From assembly GCF_938028735.1 (NCBI RefSeq), contig NZ_CALIMF010000006.1:1-64000 (forward strand): a stretch of 64,000 nucleotides of DNA, in the 5' to 3' direction. The DNA comes from an uncultured Thermanaerothrix sp. Its GTDB lineage: Bacteria; Chloroflexota; Anaerolineae; Anaerolineales; Anaerolineaceae. A model generated the notes under the pieces. The model was not told the origin of the DNA, did no database searches, and worked only from the letters and a program-made list of their open reading frames with translations. The translations under genes were made by a program, and so were the position numbers. This document shows, one piece after another, positions 43,795-53,435 of the stretch (its first letter is position 1; each line of letters begins with the position of its first letter).

Positions 43795-45147
43795 ATGTTC
43801 CTACCCCACACTGACTCCGAACGTTCCGAAATGTTGAAGACGATCGGGGTATCTTCCATTGATGATCTGTTCCAGGATGTCCCCGAAAAAGTGCGCTACC
43901 CCACCCTCAACCTTCCTCCAGCCTTGACCGAGATGGAGGTGTCGGCGCAACTCCAACAGATGGCCCTGGCCAATGAGACCACCCAGGATCTGGCCTGTTT
44001 TCTCGGTGCAGGTGCGTACAACCACTATATTCCTGCTGCCGTTGATCACATCCTGCGTCGCAACGAGTTTTATACTGCCTACACTCCTTATCAACCCGAA
44101 GTTTCACAGGGCATGCTGCAGGCCATCTTTGAATATCAAAGCCTGATGTGCGCCCTTACTGGTATGGAAGTGAGCAACGCCTCCCACTATGATGGTGCCA
44201 CTGCCACCGCTGAGGCTGGAATTATGGCTTACCACACCTTCCGTGGCAAACGCACCCGTTTTGTTCTCTCACCCGGCATTCACCCTCAATATCGCCAGGT
44301 CTTTCGCACCTACATGTCGGGTTATGAGAATCTGGAAATCGTGGGCGATGAAGTTGAAGACAACCCCATGAACTACTTGGAACGCCTAGGGGGTCTGGTA
44401 AATTCCAACACAGCGCTGGTAATCGTGCAATATCCCGATTTCTTCGGTCAAATTCACGACTTTGCTCCCCTGGCTGAAAAAGTTCATCAGGCAGGTGGGC
44501 TTCTTTGTGTGGTAGTTAATCCTATCGCGTTGGGGCTCCTGAAGCCACCGGGAGAGTTCGGTGCAGACATTGTGGTCGGTGATGGGCAACCCTTGGGCAT
44601 TCCACTATCGTTTGGTGGTCCTTACCTTGGCATTTTCACTACCCGCAAGGAATATGTACGCCGCATTGCCGGTCGCTTGGTTGGTGAAACCGTAGATACT
44701 CAGGGGCGTCGGGGTTATGTGCTGACCCTAACGGCCCGAGAGCAACATATCCGCCGTGAGAAAGCCACCTCCAACATTTGCACGAACCAGGGGTTAATGG
44801 CCCTAGCTGCCACCGTTTACCTCGCTCTGGTAGGTAAAGAAGGGCTACGTCAGGTAGCGGAATTGTGTTATCACAAAGCCCATTATGCCGCCCAACGCAT
44901 TGCCGAAATCCCTGGTTACCGTGTCTTGAACACCCAACCGTTCTTCCACGAATTCGTCGTGCAATGCCCTAAACCGGTGGCGGAGATCAATGAGTACCTG
45001 CTCGATTACGGCATCCTGGGCGGGTATGATCTTGGTCAGGACTACACCGCCCTCACGAATCATATGTTGATTGCCGTAACTGAGATGAACTCCCGTGAGG
45101 AAATCGAAACCCTGGTTGAGTATCTGAAGGAGTTCGCCCATGACTGA
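43795..45147 (+). CDS. gcvPA: Glycine dehydrogenase (decarboxylating) subunit 1
   Basis: A protein of 450 residues from ATG 43795; the upstream in-frame ATG at 43750 lies inside gcvH. It matches the N-terminal half of P protein in the split form: [18 protein letters not shown] near the N terminus, [11 protein letters not shown], and [23 protein letters not shown]. It pairs with GcvPB, which holds the PLP lysine, to decarboxylate glycine and load GcvH. The gcvPB start overlaps its end by 8 bases. The split P protein is typical of many thermophiles, Firmicutes and Chloroflexota. Confidence 0.96.
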   Translation: MFLPHTDSERSEMLKTIGVSSIDDLFQDVPEKVRYPTLNLPPALTEMEVSAQLQQMALANETTQDLACFLGAGAYNHYIPAAVDHILRRNEFYTAYTPYQPEVSQGMLQAIFEYQSLMCALTGMEVSNASHYDGATATAEAGIMAYHTFRGKRTRFVLSPGIHPQYRQVFRTYMSGYENLEIVGDEVEDNPMNYLERLGGLVNSNTALVIVQYPDFFGQIHDFAPLAEKVHQAGGLLCVVVNPIALGLLKPPGEFGADIVVGDGQPLGIPLSFGGPYLGIFTTRKEYVRRIAGRLVGETVDTQGRRGYVLTLTAREQHIRREKATSNICTNQGLMALAATVYLALVGKEGLRQVAELCYHKAHYAAQRIAEIPGYRVLNTQPFFHEFVVQCPKPVAEINEYLLDYGILGGYDLGQDYTALTNHMLIAVTEMNSREEIETLVEYLKEFAHD

Positions 45148-46615
45148 GCCCACTTTGTTTGAGTTATCTTCCCCTGGCCGCCGCGGTGTGCGTTTTCCTG
45201 AACCCGATGTTCCTAAGAGCGCCCTCCCTGAGGGCTTTGTGCGTAAAGAACTACCCTTGCCGGAGCTCACCGAGGTGGATGTTGTGCGCCATTTTGTACA
45301 CCTCTCCCAGAAGAACTACGCCGTTGACTATGGGATCTACCCTCTGGGCTCCTGCACCATGAAATACAACCCCAAGATCAATGAGGATATGGCCCGCTTG
45401 CCCGGTTTCGCCCTGGCTCATCCCCTACAACCCATAGATACGGTTCAGGGCAGCCTGGCCTTGATGTATGAATTACAGGAACTACTCAAGGAAATCACTG
45501 GAATGGGTGCAGTCAGCCTGCAACCTGCCGCCGGGGCCCATGGAGAACTAACCGGGGTGCTGATCATTCGGGCCTATCACAAATCTCGCGGAGACACTAA
45601 ACGCACGAAAATCCTCATTCCTGACTCGGCACACGGCACAAATCCCGCTTCTTCGGCAATGAGCGGTTACGAGGTGGTGCAACTACCCAGTGATAAACGC
45701 GGCAACGTGGATCTAGAAGCCCTCAAGGCCGCCTGCGACGAGACGGTAGCGGGGCTGATGTTAACCAACCCCAATACTCTAGGATTATTTGAAGAAAATG
45801 TCCTCGAGGTCACCCGCGTTGTTCACGAAGCCGGCGGCCTTGTATACGGTGATGGGGCTAATCTGAATGCGCTTTTAGGCATCGCTCGCCCCGGCGATAT
45901 GGGCTTCGACATCCTCCACCTCAATTTGCACAAGACGTTTTCTACACCCCATGGCGGAGGTGGCCCGGGGTCAGGCCCGGTTGCGGTCATCGAACCCCTA
46001 GCCGAGTTCCTTCCCGGCCCCATCGTGACCATCCTTGAGGAAGGCAGCGATGAGGTTCCTCCGCTCTATGGATTCAAAATGCCCAGCCGTTCAATCGGCC
46101 GCGTTAAAGCCTTCCACGGTCACTTTGGCGTCATGGTGCGCGCATACACCTATATCATGATGCACGGCGCCGAGGGTCTCCGCAAGGTCGCCGAACATGC
46201 TGTGCTTAATGCTAACTATCTCTTGGCCCGCTTGCGTCACGTTTACAAAGTGCCCTACGACCGCATTTGCAAGCATGAGTTCGTCACAGAGGGGATCTGG
46301 GACGACGCTCCAGAAATTCACGCCTTAGATGTGGCCAAGCGCCTAATTGATTACGACTTTCATCCACCGACCAATTACTTCCCGCTGATTGTGCGTGAAG
46401 CGCTTATGATTGAACCCACCGAAACCGAGAGCAAACAGACGCTGGATAAATTCGCCGACGCTATGATTAAAATCGCTGAAGAAGCTCACACCCAGCCCGA
46501 ACTGCTCAAGAGCGCACCGCACAACACACCAGTAGGACGCCTAGACGAGGTTAAGGCTGCCAAAGAACTGGTTCTTTGTTGCTGGTTCCCTGAAAGAGAA
46601 AGACAGCCTGCATAG
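45140..46615 (+). CDS. gcvPB: Glycine dehydrogenase (decarboxylating) subunit 2
   Basis: The 491-residue protein is the PLP-binding half of the split P protein. The cofactor Lys is in [18 protein letters not shown], and other family words are [38 protein letters not shown] and [11 protein letters not shown]. It releases CO2 from glycine and transfers the aminomethyl group to GcvH. The overlap with gcvPA suggests coupled, equal synthesis. A strong terminator follows 36 bases after the stop, ending the gcvH-gcvPA-gcvPB unit. Confidence 0.97.
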   Translation: MTEPTLFELSSPGRRGVRFPEPDVPKSALPEGFVRKELPLPELTEVDVVRHFVHLSQKNYAVDYGIYPLGSCTMKYNPKINEDMARLPGFALAHPLQPIDTVQGSLALMYELQELLKEITGMGAVSLQPAAGAHGELTGVLIIRAYHKSRGDTKRTKILIPDSAHGTNPASSAMSGYEVVQLPSDKRGNVDLEALKAACDETVAGLMLTNPNTLGLFEENVLEVTRVVHEAGGLVYGDGANLNALLGIARPGDMGFDILHLNLHKTFSTPHGGGGPGSGPVAVIEPLAEFLPGPIVTILEEGSDEVPPLYGFKMPSRSIGRVKAFHGHFGVMVRAYTYIMMHGAEGLRKVAEHAVLNANYLLARLRHVYKVPYDRICKHEFVTEGIWDDAPEIHALDVAKRLIDYDFHPPTNYFPLIVREALMIEPTETESKQTLDKFADAMIKIAEEAHTQPELLKSAPHNTPVGRLDEVKAAKELVLCCWFPERERQPA

Positions 46616-46650
46616 ATCCTAACTTCTCCAACCAAACCATAAAGACTAAA

Positions 46651-46685
46651 AACGGGACGGCAAAAGAAAAGCCCGTCCCGTTTTT
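46651..46685 (+). terminator. Terminator of the gcv operon
   Basis: CGGGACGG (46653-46660) pairs with CCGTCCCG (46673-46680), flanked by an A-run before and TTTTT after, with a 12-base loop. Confidence 0.92.
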
Positions 46686-46826
46686 ACACTTATCACCCCA
46701 ATATTGTGATTTTCTTCATTAGCCAAAACGCCTATGTGAGATTGAGTATTCTCCCTCTTTAAAAAACCCAATCCACCCACCTAAAATTGAAAGTAGAAAA
46801 CCATCTTCAAATTAGGAGCGAGAACT

Positions 46827-47435
46827 ATGGCTACTTTGCAGTCCATCAAAGAGTACCGCCTTGCCAGCCCACCGTGGACGGATTTTCTGTTTAATAAAAC
46901 AGCATCGGCGTGGCTCTGGCTGATCACACGACTTTATCTGGGATACACCTGGCTCGAATCGGGTCTAGGCAAGCTTTCTAATCCGGCCTGGGTACAAACG
47001 GGTGAGGCCCTTAAGGGTTTCTGGCAACGCGCCGTCACTATACCTGAACCGCCAGCCCGTCCTCCCATTGCCTTTGACTGGTACCGTGCCTTTATCCAAA
47101 TGCTTCTCGACAGTGGCAGCTATACCTGGTTTGCCAAGCTCGTGGTGTTCGGCGAGATTGCTGTCGGAATTGCACTGATCTTGGGCATCTTCGTCTGGTT
47201 TTCAGCCTTCATAGGAGGGTTCATGAATTGGAATTTCATGATGGCCGGCACGGCCAGCACGAACCCGGTAATGTTAGTGCTTTCTATCTTGCTCATCCTA
47301 GCCTGGAAGACAGCCGGGTGGATCGGGCTCGATCGCTGGCTATTGGTTTACATTGGCACCCCTTGGCAACCAGGGTTGCTCTTCCGCCGTCAGAAAGAGG
47401 CCAAGACCACCGAGAAAACAGCCTCAGCAGTTTGA
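46827..47435 (+). CDS. DoxX family membrane protein
   Basis: The 202-residue protein has about four membrane helices, with the DoxX opening LITRLYLGYTWLESGLGKLSNP, a periplasmic loop (EALKGFWQRA) and FGEIAVGIALILGIFVW in the middle. DoxX proteins include a subunit of thiosulfate:quinone oxidoreductase and membrane parts of redox modules; many are of unknown role. It is alone between two terminators, so it offers no pathway clue. ATTAGGAG precedes ATG 46827. Confidence 0.88.
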   Translation: MATLQSIKEYRLASPPWTDFLFNKTASAWLWLITRLYLGYTWLESGLGKLSNPAWVQTGEALKGFWQRAVTIPEPPARPPIAFDWYRAFIQMLLDSGSYTWFAKLVVFGEIAVGIALILGIFVWFSAFIGGFMNWNFMMAGTASTNPVMLVLSILLILAWKTAGWIGLDRWLLVYIGTPWQPGLLFRRQKEAKTTEKTASAV

Positions 47436-47459
47436 TAACACTGACATACAAGAATCAAT

Positions 47460-47487
47460 GGGCCGCCTCCATGGGCGGCCTGTTTCA
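47460..47487 (+). terminator. Hairpin after the DoxX gene
   Basis: GGCCGCC (47461-47467) pairs with GGCGGCC (47474-47480), a very GC-rich stem with a 6-base loop and a weak TGTTTC tail, 25 bases after the stop. Confidence 0.65.
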
Positions 47488-47574
47488 TTCCCAACCAATA
47501 CACTCCCTCAACTCACATTATAATTGCCCTGAAAGCAAAGGATATAAATCCCACTTTATAAGGAGAGTTGACCC

Positions 47575-48120
47575 ATGCGACTCAAGGGGATGCGAATTGT
47601 TTATCTTATTGGTCCCGGATTCGAGGACTTAGAATTCTATGTTCCCCTAATGCGCCTCAAGGAAGAGGGCGCTGAGGTTGTCGTTGCTGGCCTCAAAGCA
47701 GGTGAAGAACTGGTGGGCAAAGGGGGCTTGACAGGGCGCGCTGAGGTCAATGTGGCCGACCTGAAAGCCGAAGACTTTGACGCCATCGTGATTCCGGGGG
47801 GATGGGCCCCCGATAAACTTCGCCGTTACGAAGCGGTCAAGAGGCTGGTTCGCGATTTCTACAGCCAAGGCAAGACAGTTGCCATGATCTGCCATGCGGG
47901 TCTGGTCGGTATTAGTGCAGGCATCGTGAAGGGGCATGAAGCAACTGGCAGTGAGGGGATCAAGGACGATCTCATTAATGCCGGGGCCACCTGGCGCGAT
48001 GCCCCTGCCTTCCGTTCCGGCAATATTGTGTGGGGACGGGTGGTGGCTGATATCCCTGATTTTTGTCGTGAACTTGTTCAGGCCCTGCTTGAACAAAAAG
48101 AGAAACAATCCAAACGGTGA
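47575..48120 (+). CDS. DJ-1/PfpI family protein
   Basis: The 181-residue protein has the PfpI fold: Glu in GPGFEDLEFYVP, IVIPGGWAPDKLR, and the nucleophile elbow with Cys in MICHAGL followed by His. It matches the type-1 glutamine-amidotransferase-like peptidase/glyoxalase III group; members act as proteases, chaperones or deglycases. AAGGAGAG precedes ATG 47575. It lies alone before a strong bidirectional terminator. The exact activity is not readable from sequence. Confidence 0.92.
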   Translation: MRLKGMRIVYLIGPGFEDLEFYVPLMRLKEEGAEVVVAGLKAGEELVGKGGLTGRAEVNVADLKAEDFDAIVIPGGWAPDKLRRYEAVKRLVRDFYSQGKTVAMICHAGLVGISAGIVKGHEATGSEGIKDDLINAGATWRDAPAFRSGNIVWGRVVADIPDFCRELVQALLEQKEKQSKR

Positions 48121-48137
48121 AACTCCTAAGCCTTATC

Positions 48138-48172
48138 AATAAACCATCCCTCTAATAGAGGGATGGTTTATT
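48138..48172. terminator. Bidirectional terminator between PfpI and alaS
   Basis: A perfect 16-bp stem (48138-48153 with 48157-48172) with a 3-base loop has A-rich and T-rich ends on both strands, so it can end transcription from both converging genes. Confidence 0.92.
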
Positions 48173-48188
48173 ACATCTATAAGACCCA

Positions 48189-50936
48189 TCATCGGCTACT
48201 CAAGCGTTGCCGTATCCAGGGAATCACCCTATCCAGCGCAGCCGAGAGCTTAGTAGCATCCTTCCCGCCCGCCTGTGCCATATGAGGACGGCCACCGCCG
48301 CTTCCGCCAACAACTTGAGCCACCTCCTTCGCCAAATCGCCAGCATGGAAACCGCGGTTCACAAGATCCTCGGTCAGGGCGGTAATGATGATTGGACGCT
48401 CTTCGCTTACTGTGGCAAGCACTACTACCGCATTTTCACGATACTGTTGACGGTAGCGATCACACAATTGTCGTAGAATTTCTGCATCGGCCTCTTTTAT
48501 CACTGCTGTGAGCACCCGGATTCCATCAACAGAGTGCACCCGCTGCATCAGTTGCTCAAATTCCGCCAACGCCATTTGCTGACGCAACTGGGTATTCTGC
48601 TTACGCAGGTGCTCCACCTCTTGAACTAAAGCCATTACCTTCTCTGGAATCTCATCTACACCACAATTCAACAGCGCCGCAACATTGGAAAGCTCATTCA
48701 AGCGCTTACGAATCAGAGCATACGCTTCGCGCCCAGTCACCGCTTCAATACGGCGAATTCCGGCAGCAGCACTGCTTTCACTGGTGATGATGAAAATCCC
48801 AATGTCTCCCGTGGACTCTACGTGAGTTCCTCCGCACAATTCATAAGAGATCGGCTCTTCTTCACCAATCACAATGGTACGTACAACCTCGCCGTACTTT
48901 TCACCAAACAGCGCCATAGCCCCCTCCTGCAGGGCTTGGCTCAAGGGTTTGTGCTCAATTTCCAGTTCGTAATCCTCATAGATCGCTTGATTAACAGCGG
49001 CTTCAATGGCTTCCAATTGTTCCGTAGTTAGCGCTTCGGGGTATGTGAAATCGAAGCGCAAACGGTCAGGCGCTACCAATGAGCCGGCCTGACGCGCCTC
49101 TTTCCCCAAAATAGCCTGTAATTTGGCATGCAAGAGATGCGTAGCCGTGTGATTGCGCATAATATCACGCCGACGTTCAGCATCCACCTGCGCCAGAGCC
49201 TTATCGCCCACGCGTGGCCGGCCACGAACCACCTCACCAATGTGGACTACCACCCCCGCCGCGGGTTTGCGCGTATCATTGACCCGAATTTCCCAATCGG
49301 CGCCCTCCAGACCAACGATACGACCAGTATCTGAAACCTGGCCACCCGCTTCAACGTAGAAGCATGTGCGAGGTAAGATTACCTCAATCGCATCCCCGGC
49401 AATGGCCTCTTCTACGCGGGTACCGTCGCGAACTAGGGCCAGTACCCGCCCCTCGACCTCCAGACTGGTGTAGGGGTCATAAATCACTCCCTCAGGCCCT
49501 AACTGGCCACGTTGCTGCAACTCTTGCAGAATAGAGCGGTAAACGTCCACATTTTCACCTCCCAGAGGGCCAAAGGCTTTACCGGCCCCTGAGATCGTTC
49601 GATGCTCTTCCATGGCACGCAAGAAGCCCTCTTGATCTACGTCCAACCCTTCCTCCTGGGCTACGTCGCGGATCAACTCCAACGGCAGTCCATGAGTGGC
49701 ATAAAGATCAAAAGCACGCTCCCCATCCAGGATGCGCTCACCGCGCGCTTGCACATCCGCCAGATAAACCTCAAGTTGGCTCAAGCCCTGTTCAACTGTG
49801 CGCCGGAAACGAATTTCCTCACGGGTCAGGTTATCCCTGATCACGTCGCGGTTTTTGACCAGTTCGGGGTAGGCATCCCCATAAATCTCAATCACCGTGT
49901 CAGCCACTTTGGCTAGGAAGGGATCAAACAGACCAATTTTGCGTCCAAACCGTGCTGCCCGACGGATAATCATTCGGCACACATAATTGCGGCCCACATT
50001 GCCAGGCACCACACCATCCGCTATCAGAAAAGCAGCCGCACGGGAATGATCGGCAATGACTCGGTAAGGGGTGATGTTGGCTTTACGTTCCTCAAGGGTA
50101 TGTCCGGTTAATTTTTGCACTTTATCTAAAAGAGGCGCAAGCAAATCCGTGGCGTAGTTAGAAGAAACCCCTTGCAGAATGGCCGTAATTCGTTCCAGCC
50201 CCATCCCGGTATCAACATGGCGGGCCGGTAGAGGCTCCAACCGGGTAGGGCTTAACCGGTTGTACTGGATGAACACGAGATTCCACAGTTCCAAAAAACG
50301 CTTGCAATCGCCATTAACACGACAAACATGCCCTGGCACATCACGTTTATCACAAAACTCGGGGCCTAAGTCGATATGAATCTCACTGCAAGGCCCGCAT
50401 GGCCCGGTTTCGGCCATTTCCCAAAAGTTGTCCTTACGCCCAAAGAAAAGGATATGACCGGAATCCATCCCCGGTTGCTTGGCCCAGTTTTCTGCTGCCT
50501 CTTCGTCTGTGGGTATTTCCCCATATTCGTCCTTGAAACAAGTCACCCACAGCCGATTTTTATCCAACCCCCATACCTCGGTGAGCAACTCCCAGGCCCA
50601 GGCAATAGCTTCCTTTTTGTAGTAGTCACCAAAGGACCAATTGCCTAGCATCTCAAAAAAGGTGTGATGGGTGTCATCCCGTCCTACATCCTCAAGGTCA
50701 TTGTGCTTTCCGGCTACACGCATGCACTTTTGCGAGTTGACTGCCCGTTTATAAGGGCGTTGATCCGTACCTAGAAATACATCTTTAAACTGCACCATGC
50801 CAGCATTCGTAAAAAGCAAGGTCTGATCCCCCCCGGGCACTAATGAAGACGAAGGCACAAAAGTATGACCACGCTCCACAAAGAAATCAATGAATGACTG
50901 TCGAATATAGGCTCCACTAAATCGTTTGTTTGTCAT
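48189..50936 (-). CDS. alaS: Alanyl-tRNA synthetase
   Basis: The 915-residue protein has all AlaS parts: a class II catalytic domain (FIDFFVERGHT, VPSSSLVPGGDQTLLFTNAGM, FEMLGNWSFGDYYKKEA, NLVFIQYNR, DTGMGLERI), an editing domain with zinc-binding HTATHLLH and CGGTHVES, and a C-terminal coiled region and DHHA1 domain (GGSGGGRPHMAQAGG). It attaches alanine to tRNA and clears mischarged Ser or Gly. A promoter at 50986-51014 gives a leader of about 43 bases, too short for a T-box. It is convergent with the PfpI gene. Confidence 0.98.
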   Translation of the reverse strand: MTNKRFSGAYIRQSFIDFFVERGHTFVPSSSLVPGGDQTLLFTNAGMVQFKDVFLGTDQRPYKRAVNSQKCMRVAGKHNDLEDVGRDDTHHTFFEMLGNWSFGDYYKKEAIAWAWELLTEVWGLDKNRLWVTCFKDEYGEIPTDEEAAENWAKQPGMDSGHILFFGRKDNFWEMAETGPCGPCSEIHIDLGPEFCDKRDVPGHVCRVNGDCKRFLELWNLVFIQYNRLSPTRLEPLPARHVDTGMGLERITAILQGVSSNYATDLLAPLLDKVQKLTGHTLEERKANITPYRVIADHSRAAAFLIADGVVPGNVGRNYVCRMIIRRAARFGRKIGLFDPFLAKVADTVIEIYGDAYPELVKNRDVIRDNLTREEIRFRRTVEQGLSQLEVYLADVQARGERILDGERAFDLYATHGLPLELIRDVAQEEGLDVDQEGFLRAMEEHRTISGAGKAFGPLGGENVDVYRSILQELQQRGQLGPEGVIYDPYTSLEVEGRVLALVRDGTRVEEAIAGDAIEVILPRTCFYVEAGGQVSDTGRIVGLEGADWEIRVNDTRKPAAGVVVHIGEVVRGRPRVGDKALAQVDAERRRDIMRNHTATHLLHAKLQAILGKEARQAGSLVAPDRLRFDFTYPEALTTEQLEAIEAAVNQAIYEDYELEIEHKPLSQALQEGAMALFGEKYGEVVRTIVIGEEEPISYELCGGTHVESTGDIGIFIITSESSAAAGIRRIEAVTGREAYALIRKRLNELSNVAALLNCGVDEIPEKVMALVQEVEHLRKQNTQLRQQMALAEFEQLMQRVHSVDGIRVLTAVIKEADAEILRQLCDRYRQQYRENAVVVLATVSEERPIIITALTEDLVNRGFHAGDLAKEVAQVVGGSGGGRPHMAQAGGKDATKLSAALDRVIPWIRQRLSSR

Positions 50937-50985
50937 AGGCCGCCTCTAACACACAAAGTTTTCGGACATAAATTGTCTGACGAAG

Positions 50986-51014
50986 ATTATAAGACATCCT
51001 CAGGTAAGAATCAA
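50986..51014 (-). promoter_or_regulatory. Promoter of alaS
   Basis: TTGATT (51009-51014) and TATAAT (50986-50991) on the minus strand are 17 bp apart; the start should be near 50979. Confidence 0.72.
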
Positions 51015-51073
51015 CCGTACCTGATTGGGTGGGGTTCGCTTTGGGTAAATTCGCTTGTACCCGCCCGTCTGCT

Positions 51074-52015
51074 CTACTTTAGCCAGTAAAGCAATCCTTC
51101 CAGAGCAATTGCATACACCCGATAGGGTTTAGGGCCAATCAGGGCTTCGTTCTGAATGAATACAGTGGGGGTACCATAGAAATTTGTCTTTCGCACTTCT
51201 GCCAATTGCTGCTTCACCACCCACTCAGTTTGGAAATCCTTGGCACAAAACTGCACCGACTGAGCATTGAAACCGCTTTCTTCCAACACCCCCTGCACAA
51301 ACGCCTCATCCTCCAGCCGGGATTTATCGGCTGCAAAGAGGCGATCGTTCAAATCCCAGAACCTTTGCGGATCCAGTTTATAGGCACAATAACCCACTTT
51401 TGCCAAATAATCGCTGTGCTCTTTGACCGGATAGTAGAGGAAAATCAACTCCGCACCATACCTTTGAACCAACCGTCGGATCATGGGATAGGCTTTGCGC
51501 GAGTAATCACAACCATAGGACCCAATAAAGACAATTGGCTTGGCGTTTGCACCGCCGGTGAGTCTTGGAAAACCGCTCAGATTCACACCCTCAAGAGTTA
51601 ATACAACATCGCCCCCTGAGGTTACCGGACAGCTTTCATCTACGCTGGAAAATTGCGTGTTCTGCCCAGTAGGATCAAACACACAAAACCCACTCTGATT
51701 GAGGCCATTGCAACTTCCTGTAGTGTAGTAAAGGAAGACCCCCCGTGCTGCAAAAAATGTGCTCCCCACCAACAGGAAAAAGAATATCCAAGACAATGGC
51801 TCAAAATAGCGATTTAGAAAACGGGCACCGGTTTCAGAACGGGTGATCACGTACCCCAATATCTTTGCCTTCATTTTCTCATCAAAGCCGGTAGTACATG
51901 GACGCAGAGTTACCCGGCGTAGAACACAATCCAAGGCCTCTTTAGCTAACTGGCGATTGGATGCGCTGAAGATGCCCAGGATCGAAAGAACAATGAACGC
52001 AATAATACAAAACAT
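51074..52015 (-). CDS. Membrane-anchored DsbA-like thioredoxin-fold protein
   Basis: The 313-residue protein has an N-terminal membrane helix (about 1-17), a short cytoplasmic Cys-containing stretch, a second membrane helix at about 74-96 and an outward thioredoxin-fold domain (about 155-313). The domain has FIGSYGCDYSRKAYP at the usual active-site place and a cis-Pro-like GTPTVFI. The redox motif is CDYS, so only one active-site Cys (Cys169) remains. Further cysteines at about 102, 111 and 129 could pair. It starts 3 bases after sufS ends, in the same operon. A thiol-transfer or assembly role is possible. Confidence 0.78.
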   Translation of the reverse strand: MFCIIAFIVLSILGIFSASNRQLAKEALDCVLRRVTLRPCTTGFDEKMKAKILGYVITRSETGARFLNRYFEPLSWIFFFLLVGSTFFAARGVFLYYTTGSCNGLNQSGFCVFDPTGQNTQFSSVDESCPVTSGGDVVLTLEGVNLSGFPRLTGGANAKPIVFIGSYGCDYSRKAYPMIRRLVQRYGAELIFLYYPVKEHSDYLAKVGYCAYKLDPQRFWDLNDRLFAADKSRLEDEAFVQGVLEESGFNAQSVQFCAKDFQTEWVVKQQLAEVRKTNFYGTPTVFIQNEALIGPKPYRVYAIALEGLLYWLK

Positions 52016-52018
52016 GGT

Positions 52019-53233
52019 TTACAACACCTTTCGGATCTTGATAAGCGAGTCGAGAAACAGCTTGGCTTCTTCCAGGGTGTTATAGACATAAACCGAAGCC
52101 CGCACTGAGCCCGCCACACCTCGTGCGTTGAACCAAGAATGAACACAATGCTGCCCGGAGCGTACCGCAATATTGGCCATTTGATCCAACATCAGAGCAA
52201 TACGATGATGATCAACCCCTTCAATATAGAAAGCAACGATTCCGCTCCGCAGACGCGGATCGGAAGGCCCGATGAGTCGGACCCCAGGAATCTCCTCTAA
52301 GCCCTCGCTCAGGAACTCGTTGAGCAGCCTTTCTTGCTTCTCTATGGTATCAAAACCTATAGATTGTATGTACTGCACGGCTGCCGCTAATCCGATTATT
52401 CCGGCATAATCCTGTAACCCGGCTTCAAATTTCTCTGGCGGGGGTAAAAACTGGCATGTTTCATAAGTAGAAGACGAAACGGTGTCTCCACCTACCAGGA
52501 AGGGTTCCAGTTGCTCCAATAAGCGATACTTTCCATACAGCACCCCTGTCCCTGAAGGCCCCATCATCTTGTGTCCCGAAAACGCCAGAAAATCCACATC
52601 CAGGGCACGCACATTGACTCGTTGATGAGGGATCGTCTGGGCCGCATCCAGGAACACCAAAGCGCCCTGCTGATGGGCCCGCTTGACAATCTCGGCCGCG
52701 GGGATAGTTACCCCATCCAGGTTGGACGTGTACCCCATCGCTACCAGTTTAACCGGACCTGCTTTTAGGGCTTGCTCAAAGGCTTCCATGTCAAATGTAT
52801 TATCTGCACGAGTATGTACAACGCGCAGAATAGCACTATGTCGTTTTGCTACCATCTGCCAGGGAATGAGATTGGAGTTATGTTCTTTGTCCGAAACCAG
52901 GATCACATCCCCGGCTTTCCAGTTAAGAGCCGAAGCAATAAGGTTTACTCCCTCCGTGGTGTTTCGGGTAAAAATAATCTCTTCCTTGCGACCCGCGTTC
53001 AGGAATTTAGCCACCTTCTCGCGGGCCTGGTCAACCTCGCGCGTTACTTCGGTAGCCATACGATGCATGCTGCGTCCACTGCATGCCGGAAATTCCTGAT
53101 AGTAGCGCTGAACCGCTTCTATCACCTGGCGTGGTCTCAATGTCTGGCAAGCGTTATCAAAATAAATCACCGGTTTACGCCCATTTCCGACTTCCAGGCT
53201 CGGAAAATCGGCGCGGATTTTGGTTATATTCAT
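52019..53233 (-). CDS. sufS: Cysteine desulfurase, SufS/group II
   Basis: A protein of 404 residues from ATG 53233; TTG 53248 is possible but GGGAGAAG fits the ATG. PLP site: SGHKMMGPSGTGVLYG with the cofactor Lys, preceded by FLDAAQTIPHQRV. The active-site Cys is in RSGQHCVHSW, the short group II loop of SufS rather than IscS. It supplies sulfur for Fe-S cluster building. A SufU/SufE partner and sufBCD are not beside it; a DsbA-like protein follows instead. A -10-like TATAAT on the minus strand lies at 53286-53291. Confidence 0.94.
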   Translation of the reverse strand: MNITKIRADFPSLEVGNGRKPVIYFDNACQTLRPRQVIEAVQRYYQEFPACSGRSMHRMATEVTREVDQAREKVAKFLNAGRKEEIIFTRNTTEGVNLIASALNWKAGDVILVSDKEHNSNLIPWQMVAKRHSAILRVVHTRADNTFDMEAFEQALKAGPVKLVAMGYTSNLDGVTIPAAEIVKRAHQQGALVFLDAAQTIPHQRVNVRALDVDFLAFSGHKMMGPSGTGVLYGKYRLLEQLEPFLVGGDTVSSSTYETCQFLPPPEKFEAGLQDYAGIIGLAAAVQYIQSIGFDTIEKQERLLNEFLSEGLEEIPGVRLIGPSDPRLRSGIVAFYIEGVDHHRIALMLDQMANIAVRSGQHCVHSWFNARGVAGSVRASVYVYNTLEEAKLFLDSLIKIRKVL

Positions 53234-53375
53234 GGACACTTCTCCCAAAGTCTTTTTCCGGCATCGGCTCAGGAGTTACTCCCTAATTATAAGGCAGATT
53301 GTGATCGAAAGCACTATCCTGCAACAGCAAAGCATGGACAAAATCTGTTTTACACCGCCACATCTACGCTACCCT

Positions 53376-53384
53376 TGATATAAT
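53376..53384 (+). promoter_or_regulatory. Extended -10 promoter of the phosphohexomutase operon
   Basis: TGATATAAT (53376-53384) fits the extended -10 TGnTATAAT and lies 52 bases before ATG 53436. No good -35 is seen at 16-18 bp, which extended -10 promoters tolerate. Confidence 0.5.
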
Positions 53385-53435
53385 AGGGTTACTTTTGTTA
53401 GGATTATCACATTCGGCAACAACGGGGAGGACGCT

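Noticed and set aside
50937-50979. T-box leader for alaS
   Set aside because: The promoter leaves a leader of about 43 bases, far too short for a T-box, and the T-box consensus AGGGTGGNACCGCG is absent.
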